Below, piece after piece: positions 1 through 7,960 of a stretch of DNA of 64,000 bases; the first letter of the stretch is position 1; each line of letters opens with the position of its first letter. A program made the translations under genes and the position numbers. Source of the stretch: Flagellimonas onchidii (lineage in GTDB: Bacteria; Bacteroidota; Bacteroidia; Flavobacteriales; Flavobacteriaceae); contig NZ_SRXX01000009.1 of NCBI RefSeq assembly GCF_004804315.1, forward strand, positions 1 to 64,000, given 5' to 3'. The notes under the pieces were generated by a model, which had not been told where the DNA came from, did not search any database, and worked only from the letters and a program-made list of their open reading frames with translations.

Positions 1-89
1 TGCAGACTTTTGAGGATTCCATACTTTTAGCAAAAGAAAAGCTCATCGAATACAATGAGCTTAAAGGTTCTTTTCAAGTGTCAGATTAA
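1..89 (+). CDS. C-terminal end of an unknown protein (partial)
   Basis: An open frame enters from the left edge and stops at TAA 87-89; the last 28 residues read QTFEDSILLAKEK followed by LIEYNELKGSFQVSD. The composition looks like a genuine charged helical C-terminus, and the next gene starts 41 bases downstream on the same strand. Too little is visible to name a family. Confidence 0.55.
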   Translation, partial: QTFEDSILLAKEKLIEYNELKGSFQVSD

Positions 90-130
90 CCACAACTGTC
101 AGGTTAAGTAGTGGCTAGTACAAATAAGCA

Positions 131-1204
131 ATGATCGTAATCTTTATATTTTTTCTGCTCATTCTATTTTTCTCCTATTTGGCACTAAAATCCGATGTGT
201 CAATACTCACCATTATCACACTATGGATCCATTTATTGGCATTTCTTGCTTTTGCCTTCTATTTTTTAATGAACAGCAACGAATATAATGTGGCCATAGA
301 TATATTGGACGAGGGCTATACCCCCTTCGGTTGGCAACATATTTGGACCTTATTTGCTTTTTATGCGCTGTACCTCATTGCCAAAGGATTGTTATGCTTT
401 AAAAGCAAAACGCTACCCCCACTTACCTGGGTGGTTTGTTATGCGCTGGTTATCATCGGAATCATAATATGCATATTTATCATTGCCCAAACTTCTATCG
501 ATTATAAACATGAAATCAATCTGTCAGATGGCCCTCCAGATAAATTCAGCATTACACCTTTCTTTTTTTATCCGTTGGTGACCAGTATAAGCTCTCTTTA
601 TGTGTTGTTCAAAAGCTTTGACGCTATAGCAACTCGTTTTGATAATTATGAATACACAAACCCCACTTTAAATTACTTGCATGGAATTCTCTTAAAACGA
701 AAAGCATATCCATTGGCGATCGTGCTATCTATTTTTCCGGTTTTCTTTTTGGTAACGGTAATTTTAATGCTCTTTGGGCAAGATTATGATAGCATGGTAA
801 AAGTGTTCACCGATACCACCACCTGGCGGTTTTCCCAGAAAATGCACCCACCTCTCTTAGATCATCAGGGTCATTATTTATGCACGGTTGCTGCTATAGG
901 ATCTCCTAAAATCGTAAAACCGGTTCGAATGGGCACAAGGCACGGAAACCCTATCATAGTAAACAGGCAATTAATGGTTGCGAATGCCTTTGAGGAAGTG
1001 ATTCAGAAAAATCTTCCAAGACTGCATAAGGTCATCCGTAAAAACTATGACATCTACGGGTACAACCTATCATCAAAAATAAACACGACCAAAAGATCCA
1101 ATTTGACCTATTTGCTCATGAAGCCTTTGGAATGGTTATTTCTTATTTTTTTATACCTCTTCTGCACGCATCCTGAGGCATTGATAAAAAGGCAATATTC
1201 ATGA
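131..1204 (+). CDS. Conserved polytopic membrane protein, possibly DUF6688 family
   Basis: A 357-residue inner-membrane protein of unknown function. Hydrophobic segments lie at about residues 1-22, 26-48, 70-88, 100-120, 145-162, 195-217 and 333-350. Between the last two is a soluble region with the motif HYLCTVAA and a segment RMGTRHGNPIIVNRQL, and the tail ends HPEALIKRQY. I associate this C-terminal pattern with a Bacteroidota family of unknown function (I believe DUF6688), but this is from memory. The stop codon overlaps the next start (ATGA at 1201-1204), so the two genes are probably translated together. Confidence 0.7.
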   Translation: MIVIFIFFLLILFFSYLALKSDVSILTIITLWIHLLAFLAFAFYFLMNSNEYNVAIDILDEGYTPFGWQHIWTLFAFYALYLIAKGLLCFKSKTLPPLTWVVCYALVIIGIIICIFIIAQTSIDYKHEINLSDGPPDKFSITPFFFYPLVTSISSLYVLFKSFDAIATRFDNYEYTNPTLNYLHGILLKRKAYPLAIVLSIFPVFFLVTVILMLFGQDYDSMVKVFTDTTTWRFSQKMHPPLLDHQGHYLCTVAAIGSPKIVKPVRMGTRHGNPIIVNRQLMVANAFEEVIQKNLPRLHKVIRKNYDIYGYNLSSKINTTKRSNLTYLLMKPLEWLFLIFLYLFCTHPEALIKRQYS

Positions 1205-1572
1205 AAAATGGAAAAACAATTTTGTTTGCAATCATTCTTATAAGCTTATTAGGAGCAGGGCACGCGATAATAGAATACATCAAAAAAAGTAATCGAAAAA
1301 AATATAATGCAACCAAAGCCTGTGAAAATGTGGAGTTGGAATATTGCAAAGCAATTTTTAACATAGGAGACTCCTACTCAGTTTTTGAAAAAAAGCGTGA
1401 AGATATGGGTATTGCAATATTCAGAGAATGGAAAAATGAGGACACAAGATTCATTAAAATAAAAGATGTTTTAAAAGAATGTCCACTTTCAGGAAGGCCA
1501 TATTGTGGCATAATCATCCTATTTAAGCAAAACAAACTAACCAATATTAGTGCGGGGTATCCTTGCCATTAA
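1201..1572 (+). CDS. Small membrane-anchored protein of unknown function
   Basis: A 123-residue protein with one N-terminal hydrophobic segment (about residues 6-24), followed by a basic stretch KKSNRKK and a soluble domain with six cysteines (CENVELEYC, CPLSGRPYC, C-terminal PCH). This suggests a signal anchor with the domain outside the cytoplasm and perhaps disulfides. The start ATG overlaps the stop of the upstream membrane-protein gene by ATGA, so they form a coupled pair. I do not recognise the family. Confidence 0.6.
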   Translation: MKNGKTILFAIILISLLGAGHAIIEYIKKSNRKKYNATKACENVELEYCKAIFNIGDSYSVFEKKREDMGIAIFREWKNEDTRFIKIKDVLKECPLSGRPYCGIIILFKQNKLTNISAGYPCH

Positions 1573-1680
1573 TCCGTCAACTCAAAAGGGCCGTCCGTCA
1601 ATTTGACTCAGATTTTAAAGTTTAAATTTAAGAACTTCATATGTCTATCGAGAGTTTGTTTCAAATCATAGATTATTAAG

Positions 1681-1983
1681 ATGAGCCAAATCTTAAAGCA
1701 CGTTTTATTAAGAGTTTTAGTATTTATAATACTAGTGTTTAGTTCCGTAATTATTGGTTTATCCACATTAAATCCTAGCAGAAGATGTGGTACTGGTGAT
1801 GTACTTAGCATTATTCCGTGGTTTTTGATGTTTTATGCCTTTTGGTCTTTTGGCTTATTAGGTGAAATATTCTTTCTACAAAAAAGAAAACAGATAACAA
1901 AGAGAAATAGTAACCTGATTATGGTTCTTTCACTCCCTACTTTCTTTATCCTTCTTTGGGTTTATTTTAAAATAATGAATTAA
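1681..1983 (+). CDS. Small three-helix membrane protein, unknown
   Basis: A 100-residue hydrophobic protein with membrane segments at about residues 8-28, 42-65 and 78-97, separated by the loop NPSRRCGTGD and a basic loop QKRKQITKRNSN. The preceding 108-base gap holds no other gene. It lies in a string of orphan genes with low-complexity AT-rich codon use. No family recognised; a small immunity-like or transport-accessory role would be pure guesswork. Confidence 0.5.
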   Translation: MSQILKHVLLRVLVFIILVFSSVIIGLSTLNPSRRCGTGDVLSIIPWFLMFYAFWSFGLLGEIFFLQKRKQITKRNSNLIMVLSLPTFFILLWVYFKIMN

Positions 1984-1994
1984 TGGGTAGGCGT

Positions 1995-2022
1995 AATAAT
2001 AGTATAGGCAAGATGCCTACAA
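1995..2022 (+). repeat. Hairpin repeat, copy 1
   Basis: The sequence AATAATAGTATA then GGCAAGATGCC then TACAA contains the perfect stem TAGGCA/TGCCTA. A second copy lies at 2743-2769 with the stem changed to TAAGCA/TGCTTA, so one base on each arm changed while pairing was kept. The outer GTAGGC at 1987-1992 can also pair with GCCTAC at 2015-2020. Confidence 0.55.
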
Positions 2023-2224
2023 ATGTATTTTCTTCCTCCGTGGGGTTTTTATAGTGCTTACAATTGGATGTTTTGTGTCTAAAAAAATCAATGTAAACCC
2101 AAGGTATGAGGTTGGGCAAAAAATAGACAGCTTAAACAATGTTATGGTATTCTATAATGGAGGGGTTGGAAATGTTAAAGGACCGAAACTTATGGAGGAG
2201 GCATATAATCTTGAGTTAAAATGA
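2003..2224 (+). pseudogene. Start-less lipoprotein-like reading frame
   Basis: An open frame follows the stop at 2000-2002 and ends in TGA 2222-2224. It encodes a hydrophobic segment with a lipobox (VFIVLTIGC, Cys codon 2069-2071), then a soluble stretch INVNPRYEVGQKIDSLNNVM ending in NLELK. There is no ATG, GTG or TTG upstream of the hydrophobic segment; ATGs at 2013 and 2023 are in other frames. Its stop overlaps the next gene's ATG (ATGA at 2221-2224), as expected for a formerly intact operon member. A lost start or a frameshift near the hairpin repeat is the likely explanation; an ATT start at 2027 is the alternative. Confidence 0.45.
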
Positions 2225-2538
2225 CAATGCGGTTAATCAATAAAAAAGTCTTGAAATTTCTTTGTATAGTAACATTAATAATGTTTTTGATGAAACTATT
2301 CTTAGTCATTATAAGGCTTCATGGAGACACCACAGTTTTTTTATGCTTTAAAAACAATTTGGTACAGGAAAATATTATGTTAAATAATGTTGATGGAATA
2401 AATGGTTATATTCTATATAGTGATGAGAATGAGTTATTTGGTGAAAAATTCATGAAGTGTATTTTTAAAATCCCTTATTGGGTTTATATAATAAGTATTC
2501 TTATGTATTGTTTGTTGTTATTAAAGAAAAAAAATTAA
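2221..2538 (+). CDS. Small two-helix membrane protein, unknown
   Basis: A 105-residue protein with hydrophobic segments at about residues 11-32 and 84-101 and an intervening polar domain of about 50 residues. The start overlaps the stop of the start-less lipoprotein-like frame. The lysine-rich C-terminus (LLLKKKN) fits a cytoplasmic tail. No family recognised; codon use is very AT-rich, like the other orphans around it. Confidence 0.45.
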   Translation: MTMRLINKKVLKFLCIVTLIMFLMKLFLVIIRLHGDTTVFLCFKNNLVQENIMLNNVDGINGYILYSDENELFGEKFMKCIFKIPYWVYIISILMYCLLLLKKKN

Positions 2539-2548
2539 TCATAAGTGA

Positions 2549-2704
2549 AAGGTTGTTAACCTTAAATTGATTAAAACAATAAATTATGAGCAAGCTCATA
2601 TACACTTTAACCACCGAAATAGAACCTTACTACAGGCTATAGAAGAGCCATTAGAGTTAGCATTAGCAATCCCAAAAGTTACCAAGGTAGAACAAGACTC
2701 ATAA
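2549..2704 (+). pseudogene. Decayed coding fragment without a start
   Basis: Between the stop at 2546-2548 and TAA at 2702-2704 is an open frame of 51 codons without a start codon. Its translation contains HFNHRNRTLLQAIEEPLELA, a normal-looking protein composition quite unlike random AT-rich DNA. It reads like the C-terminal part of a lost gene. I could not assign a family. The rest of the 286-base gap (2539-2824) holds the second hairpin repeat and nothing else I can support. Confidence 0.3.
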
Positions 2705-2742
2705 GAATAAGAGTATTTTAAAGAGTTAGTTAATGAGCAGAC

Positions 2743-2769
2743 AATAATAGTATAAGCAGATGCTTACAA
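2743..2769 (+). repeat. Hairpin repeat, copy 2
   Basis: AATAATAGTATA, then AGCAGATGCT, then TACAA: the same unit as at 1995-2022 with a compensatory stem change (TAAGCA/TGCTTA). Both copies have the same orientation and bracket about 720 bases holding the broken lipoprotein frame, the 105-residue membrane protein and the decayed fragment. Confidence 0.5.
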
Positions 2770-2824
2770 GTACAAAAATGATTTGAATTTGATGGCTTTG
2801 GTCAATTACAAGTTATGTAATGGA

Positions 2825-4141
2825 TTAAGTCTTCTGCTTCTTTTTCCTTGCAGCTGGAAACAACACATTATTTAAAATAAGGCGGTATCCCGGCGAAGTC
2901 GGATGCAGTTCCAATTCGGTTTTGGGGTCCCCTACTCTATGCTGGTAATCTTCGGGATCGTGCCCGCCATAAAAAGTAAAGAAGCCCTTCCCTTTTATAC
3001 CGTGGATATATCGCGCTTCGCTGTTAAGTTTGTTTTCTCCCAAAACCATGACCGTTGGCTTCACCTCATCACGAGTAAAGGCTGTGGTCTGCCCCATAAA
3101 CCCTTTTACCAAACTGGTGTGGTTTTGCGTTAGCATAGTGGGTACGGGATCCCACTTGGCCGAAAACTCCATCAACGAAAAATAATCCGATTCTTTGGGA
3201 ACACCTCTCCGTTTATTGGTCATATCAATCGAAGAAAACTCATATCGCAATGGATTGCGCTCCAAAATAAAATCGGTAAAAGCAAATGTTCTGCTAAAAT
3301 CCAATTTCCCTTGATAATTGGCATCTGAGGGGTCACCATCGAACATGGGCTCACAGATATCAACACCTTCCGAGGCAAGCGCAATATCAAAACTATCGGT
3401 AGCGGAACACATGGCGAACATAAACCCACCACCAATCACATAATTTCTGATTTTTAAGGCAACCGCTCTTTTTTGCTCAGACACTTTAGAATACCCAAGC
3501 TTTGTAGCCAATGCTTCGGCTTGTTTTTTACCCTCTATATACCAAGGTGCTGCCCGATATGCGCCATAGAATTTACCATATTGCCCGGTAAAGTCTTCAT
3601 GATGCAAGTGCAACCAATCGTAAAGTGCCAATTTATTGTCCAGTACCTCTTCATCATAAATGGTTACATAAGGAATTTCGGCGTAAGTCAATACCATAGT
3701 TACGGCATCATCCCACGGTTGATTTCCCTTTGGGGAATAGACAGCAATCTTTGGTGCCTTTTCCAATATGACCGCTTCTTGGTTTTGCGAAGGGCTGCTG
3801 ATTCCGTCTAAAATAGATTCTGCTTTGGCATCTGATAATACCTCGAAAGAAACCCCGCGTATCTGGCATTCTTTTCTAATAGATTCTCCATCTGGCAATA
3901 AAAAGGAGCCTCCTCTATAGTTCAACAGCCATTGTACTTTTTGTTGTTTGGTCAACACCCAATAGGTAATACCGTATGCCTTCAAATGGTTTTTCTGGCT
4001 TTCGGCATCCATCGGAACAAGGATTACTGAAGCTGTAGTTTTAAGAACAAATAAAAAAACAAAAATAAAAGTGAGATTTCTCGCTTTCGCTCGAAATGAC
4101 AAAGTAAAGTTCTTAAAAAGGTACGTCATTATCCGGGTCAT
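2825..4141 (-). CDS. Asparagine-synthetase-B-like secreted protein of Bacteroidota
   Basis: A 438-residue protein of a Bacteroidota family that databases often label asparagine synthetase B, although no ATP-pyrophosphatase or N-terminal Cys glutaminase motif is visible here. A signal-peptide-like run (FIFVFLFVLKTTAS, about residues 25-38) precedes the mature part, so it is probably exported. A glycine-rich segment GGGFMFAMCSATDSFDIA (about residues 238-255) and HDPEDYQHRVGDP near the C-terminus are its most distinctive parts. The start is unusual: the gene overlaps the dnaB stop by 29 bases (17 if the second Met at 4129 is used), and residues 16-23 (FRAKARNL) are encoded by a dispersed palindromic repeat. 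No start codon exists between the repeat and the signal peptide. Function unknown. Confidence 0.75.
   Translation of the reverse strand: MTRIMTYLFKNFTLSFRAKARNLTFIFVFLFVLKTTASVILVPMDAESQKNHLKAYGITYWVLTKQQKVQWLLNYRGGSFLLPDGESIRKECQIRGVSFEVLSDAKAESILDGISSPSQNQEAVILEKAPKIAVYSPKGNQPWDDAVTMVLTYAEIPYVTIYDEEVLDNKLALYDWLHLHHEDFTGQYGKFYGAYRAAPWYIEGKKQAEALATKLGYSKVSEQKRAVALKIRNYVIGGGFMFAMCSATDSFDIALASEGVDICEPMFDGDPSDANYQGKLDFSRTFAFTDFILERNPLRYEFSSIDMTNKRRGVPKESDYFSLMEFSAKWDPVPTMLTQNHTSLVKGFMGQTTAFTRDEVKPTVMVLGENKLNSEARYIHGIKGKGFFTFYGGHDPEDYQHRVGDPKTELELHPTSPGYRLILNNVLFPAARKKKQKT
4074..4101 (-). repeat. Dispersed palindromic repeat (TGTCA..TCGAGCG type)
   Basis: Read on the minus strand: TGTCATTTCGAGCG, then AAAGCGAGAAATCT. 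It shares TGTCA, two variable bases and TCGAGCG with the copies at 33545-33570, 33589-33614, 35027-35052 and 35381-35406. Here it lies inside the 5' end of the asparagine-synthetase-B-like gene, just past the end of dnaB, and is translated as FRAKARNL. Confidence 0.7.
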
Positions 4142-5657
4142 CGTCGCTGTTCATTGTACTGCCAAAAGCCTCATCGGCACTGGGCAGACTTGGTGGCGCA
4201 AAGGGGTTTTCCTCATCCGCATTCATTTTAGATTGGAATTCGAATGGAGAATCAAAGTCATCCAAGTTATCAAATTTACCTAGAGCCCCAATGAACTTTA
4301 ACCTAATATTCTCTAATCCACCATTACGGTGTTTGGCAACAATAAATTCTGCTTGACCTTGTGTAGGAGTACGTTCTTCGTCATCCCATTCATCAATTTT
4401 GTAGTATTCAGGGCGATAAATGAACGATACAATATCAGCATCCTGCTCAATAGCTCCAGATTCCCTTAAATCCGATAGAATCGGCCGCTTGCTTCCTCCC
4501 CTCGTTTCCACTGCTCTGGAAAGCTGGGACAGTGCAATCACGGGAACATTCAATTCCTTTGCCAACGCTTTTAGGTTTCGTGAAATGGTAGAAATCTCTT
4601 GTTCGCGATTACCTCCTTTTTGACTTCCCCCCGCGGTCATTAACTGCAAATAATCTATGATTATCAGCTGTATTCCATGTTGGGATGCCAATCTTCGTGC
4701 TTTTGCCCTGAGGTCAAAAATGGACAGGGATGGAGTATCATCAATAAATAAAGGGGCCTTTTCCAAAGCCTTCACCTTTACGTTCAACTGCTCCCATTCG
4801 TGTTTTTCCAATTTACCGGTACGCAGTTTTTCGGAAGAAAGCCCTGTTTCAGAAGAAATCAACCTTGTAATCAATTGAACGGATGACATTTCCAAAGAAA
4901 AGAACGCAACTGGAATCCCTGAGTTAACGGCTATATTCCGTGCCATGGAAAGCGTTAATGCTGTTTTACCCATACCAGGCCTTGCAGCAACAATGACCAA
5001 ATCACTGGGTTGCCACCCTGATGTTAGCTTATCCAATTTGTCAAATCCCGAAGGAATTCCACTTGTACCCTCCTTGTTTGAAATTTCCTCTATTTTTTTC
5101 TTGGCCTGAATAACCAAATCCAAAGCGGTTTCGGCTGATCGTTTCAAATTACCTTGGGTGACCTCGTACAGTTTCGCTTCGGCACTATCCAACAAATCAA
5201 ATACATCCGTGGATTCATCGTAAGCATCTTCAATTATCTCGTTCGAAATTTTAATTAAACTTCGTTGGATGTATTTTTGAAGAATGATACGCGCATGGAA
5301 CTCAATATGCGCCGATGAAGCTACTTTTTGGGTCAGTTTTATGAGATAAAAATCCCCACCTGAAGCTTCTAACTTACCATCTTTCTTTAATTGGGAAGAA
5401 ACGGTTAATAAATCCACAGGTTCCGATGATTCAAACAATTTGAAGATAGCATCGTAAATAAATCTATGGGCATCTTTATAAAAAACATCGGGATGTAAGA
5501 TATCTATTACCTCATCCACACCTTTTTTGTCAATCATCATCGCACCAAGCACAACTTCCTCTAAATCAACAGCTTGAGGGGGAATTTTACCATGCTCTAA
5601 AGTAATGAGCGTGGACTTGTCAACTTTATGACCTACAACAGGGCTTGGTTTGTCCAT
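4113..5657 (-). CDS. dnaB: Replicative DNA helicase DnaB
   Basis: The 514-residue hexameric 5'-3' helicase that unwinds the replication fork. The N-terminal primase-interacting domain is at about residues 25-130, followed by a linker and the RecA-type ATPase domain with Walker A ARPGMGKTA (residues 225-233), Walker B IIIDYLQLM, and the conserved segment LSDLRESGAIEQDAD. No intein interrupts the ATPase motifs. The acidic tail DDDPDNDVPF is typical of the phylum. Length is normal. The gene lies downstream of accA with a 167-base gap holding a probable promoter, and overlaps the downstream gene. Confidence 0.97.
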   Translation of the reverse strand: MDKPSPVVGHKVDKSTLITLEHGKIPPQAVDLEEVVLGAMMIDKKGVDEVIDILHPDVFYKDAHRFIYDAIFKLFESSEPVDLLTVSSQLKKDGKLEASGGDFYLIKLTQKVASSAHIEFHARIILQKYIQRSLIKISNEIIEDAYDESTDVFDLLDSAEAKLYEVTQGNLKRSAETALDLVIQAKKKIEEISNKEGTSGIPSGFDKLDKLTSGWQPSDLVIVAARPGMGKTALTLSMARNIAVNSGIPVAFFSLEMSSVQLITRLISSETGLSSEKLRTGKLEKHEWEQLNVKVKALEKAPLFIDDTPSLSIFDLRAKARRLASQHGIQLIIIDYLQLMTAGGSQKGGNREQEISTISRNLKALAKELNVPVIALSQLSRAVETRGGSKRPILSDLRESGAIEQDADIVSFIYRPEYYKIDEWDDEERTPTQGQAEFIVAKHRNGGLENIRLKFIGALGKFDNLDDFDSPFEFQSKMNADEENPFAPPSLPSADEAFGSTMNSDDDPDNDVPF

Positions 5658-5728
5658 AAGTGCGAATGTAGCTAATTAACCTTTAGTTAACTTTAATTTT
5701 AAGGAACTCGATGTTCACAGGTCTTCAA

Positions 5729-5736
5729 CAAAGTTA
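5729..5736 (-). promoter_or_regulatory. Candidate -7 box for dnaB
   Basis: TAACTTTG on the minus strand fits the Bacteroidota -7 consensus TAnnTTTG, 71 bases upstream of the dnaB start. No clear -33 TTTG is present at the expected distance, so support is modest. Confidence 0.35.
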
Positions 5737-5824
5737 CTGTTGAAAACTCATAAAGCTTGTTAACAACGTAAAAATGTTTGAAGAAAAAATCTAATAAAAA
5801 AGAATGACCGCTGAAAAACCCTAA

Positions 5825-6778
5825 TTATCCGTTGAAGACACCCATTGAGGCATATTTTTCCATTCTTGTTTTCACCAATTCTTTTGGTGATAACTTTTTG
5901 AGTTCCTCAAAATGAGCGGAAATTTTATTCTTTACGGTCTCGAAAGTTTTTTCTCTATTGGTATGTGCCCCACCCAATGGTTCACGCACAATTTCATCTA
6001 CCAACTTTTGCTTTTTCATATCAGTCGCGGTAAGTTTCAAGGCTTCTGCAGCTTGCTCTTTGAATTCCCAACTACGCCATAATATAGAGGAGCAAGATTC
6101 AGGTGAAATAACCGAATACCATGTATTTTCAAGCATCAAAACAGTGTCGCCCACTCCTATGCCCAAAGCACCGCCAGAAGCTCCTTCACCAATAATTACA
6201 ACAATAATCGGCACCTTAAGACGGGTCATTTCCAAAATGTTTCTTGCAATAGCTTCACCTTGGCCTCTCTCCTCAGCTTCAATACCTGGGTAAGCTCCAG
6301 GAGTATCAATAAAGCACACTACAGGGATTCCAAACTTTTCTGCGGATTTCATCAAGCGAAGTGCTTTGCGATACCCTTCTGGATTGGCCATACCAAAATT
6401 TCGGTATTGTCTTGTTTTGGTATTGTAACCCTTTTGTTGCCCGATAAACATATAGCTTTGGTCTCCTATCTTTCCAAGACCGCCTATCATTGCCTTATCA
6501 TCCTTTACATTTCTATCGCCATATAGCTCTAAAAAGGTATCACCACAAATCGCATTGATGTAATCCATGGTATACGGCCTGTTAGGATGTCTTGACAGTT
6601 GCACCTTCTGCCAAGCGGTAAGGTTCTTATAGATATCCTTGCGCGTTTCGTCAAGTTTCTTTTCAATTTGCTGACAGGTCTCACTGACGTCAACGTCACT
6701 TTCCTCTCCTATGACCATGCATTTTTGCAATTGGTCCTCTAGCTCTTTTATGGGAAGTTCAAAATCGAGATACTCCAT
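5825..6778 (-). CDS. accA: Acetyl-CoA carboxylase carboxyltransferase subunit alpha
   Basis: This 317-residue cytoplasmic subunit, with AccD, transfers the carboxyl group from carboxybiotin to acetyl-CoA, giving malonyl-CoA for fatty-acid synthesis. Typical features are the N-terminal helix pair ([17 protein letters not shown]), the crotonase-like core with [30 protein letters not shown] (about residues 155-165), [15 protein letters not shown] and the [12 protein letters not shown] segment. Full length. It stands alone here; accD is not in the window, and the separate carboxylase at 35.4-38.9 kb is a different enzyme. Confidence 0.96.
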   Translation of the reverse strand: MEYLDFELPIKELEDQLQKCMVIGEESDVDVSETCQQIEKKLDETRKDIYKNLTAWQKVQLSRHPNRPYTMDYINAICGDTFLELYGDRNVKDDKAMIGGLGKIGDQSYMFIGQQKGYNTKTRQYRNFGMANPEGYRKALRLMKSAEKFGIPVVCFIDTPGAYPGIEAEERGQGEAIARNILEMTRLKVPIIVVIIGEGASGGALGIGVGDTVLMLENTWYSVISPESCSSILWRSWEFKEQAAEALKLTATDMKKQKLVDEIVREPLGGAHTNREKTFETVKNKISAHFEELKKLSPKELVKTRMEKYASMGVFNG

Positions 6779-6818
6779 GTAAAGTTGATTTCAGGTTGAT
6801 ATCAAAATATAGTGGGGA

Positions 6819-6849
6819 CAAATATAAAACTTTACACCACACTCATAAA
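6819..6849 (-). promoter_or_regulatory. Promoter of accA
   Basis: Minus strand: TTTA (6846-6849), 19 bases, then TATATTTG (6819-6826), close to the Bacteroidota TTTG-N19-TAnnTTTG promoter. The box ends 40 bases before the accA start. Confidence 0.5.
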
Positions 6850-6877
6850 AACTTGATGCATTAAAAATATTGTCTAT

Positions 6878-7960
6878 TTACCGCTTCGCTTTCATAAGCA
6901 TATATACTGCGAATGCGCCGAAAATAAGATTAGGAATGACCACCGCAAGCAAAGGTGAAAAACCAGATTGCTCTGCCAAAGTACCAAATACCTTATCAAA
7001 GAATATGTAAATAAAGGCCACACCTATACCAAAAGCAAGATTCAGCCCCATTCCCCCCCTGCGTTTTACGGAAGAAACGGCAACCGCAATGATCGTAAGG
7101 ATGAACGCAGCAATGGGCAAAGCCCATCTTTTATACTTCACCAAAATATATGTATTGATGTTGGAAGCGCCTTTTCGTTTTTGGTCATCTATGAACTCAT
7201 TGAGTTCAAAAAGGTTTTTTGTCTCGGCAACATACGAAACCGGAGTAAGGTCCTCTATTTTAAAGGTGAACAATGTATCCAATCTTCTTTTCCTTTGAAC
7301 AACTTCTACATCTCCTCTAAGCTTTCGCTTTACGTAGTTGGTCAATCTGTATATGCTATCCTTTTCTACCCATCGAATACTCTTTGCTGAAATTTTCCAT
7401 TCCAGTTTTTTGTCTTGGTCAAAGCGTTCATATGTGAAATCCTTTCCATTTTTTCGATTGGGATCAAAACTGCTCACATATAGATAGTCATTATCATTTA
7501 ACTGGTTGAAGATGTTACTTGTTTCTTGAACCTTCCTTCCCTTTTTAAAATACTTATATTCAAATTCATTGAAACCAATACTGGCATGAGGAACTATAAA
7601 CATTCCCATTAGAAAAATAAGTATCGCAACCAGCGTTGCACCCACTAAATAAGGTCTAAGAAAACGCCAATACGAAACCCCAGAACTCAAAACTGCGACA
7701 ATCTCTGTATTACTCGCTAATTTTGAAGTAAAAAAGATTATGGACAGGAACAAAAATATAGGAAGTAACAGGTTTCCGATTACTAAGGTAAAATTGCCAT
7801 AAAACACAATAACTTCTGATAAAGGAGCTTCATTATCGATAATTTTGCCCACCTTTTCCGCCAAGTTGGCCATAATCCCGATGGGAACGAAAAGCATGAG
7901 CATTCCTAAAAAGGTAATCAAATAGCGTTTTAAGATGTATTTATCGAGTATCGTGAACAT
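6878..7960 (-). CDS. LptF/LptG-family permease (YjgP/YjgQ)
   Basis: A 360-residue inner-membrane permease of the LptB2FG lipopolysaccharide extractor. Three N-terminal membrane segments (about residues 10-35, 50-78, 98-122), a periplasmic beta-jellyroll domain (about 130-265) and three C-terminal segments (about 276-295, 304-320, 333-355) form the family's architecture. The N-terminus DKYILKRYLITF is typical. The start directly follows the tgt stop (no gap), so it is co-transcribed with tgt, as in many Flavobacteriaceae. Whether it plays the LptF or LptG role cannot be told from sequence here. Confidence 0.9.
   Translation of the reverse strand: MFTILDKYILKRYLITFLGMLMLFVPIGIMANLAEKVGKIIDNEAPLSEVIVFYGNFTLVIGNLLLPIFLFLSIIFFTSKLASNTEIVAVLSSGVSYWRFLRPYLVGATLVAILIFLMGMFIVPHASIGFNEFEYKYFKKGRKVQETSNIFNQLNDNDYLYVSSFDPNRKNGKDFTYERFDQDKKLEWKISAKSIRWVEKDSIYRLTNYVKRKLRGDVEVVQRKRRLDTLFTFKIEDLTPVSYVAETKNLFELNEFIDDQKRKGASNINTYILVKYKRWALPIAAFILTIIAVAVSSVKRRGGMGLNLAFGIGVAFIYIFFDKVFGTLAEQSGFSPLLAVVIPNLIFGAFAVYMLMKAKR

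Noticed and set aside
2825..4141. True asparagine synthetase
   Set aside because: No N-terminal catalytic Cys and no ATP-pyrophosphatase motif; the protein has a signal peptide, so the name appears to be a database carry-over.
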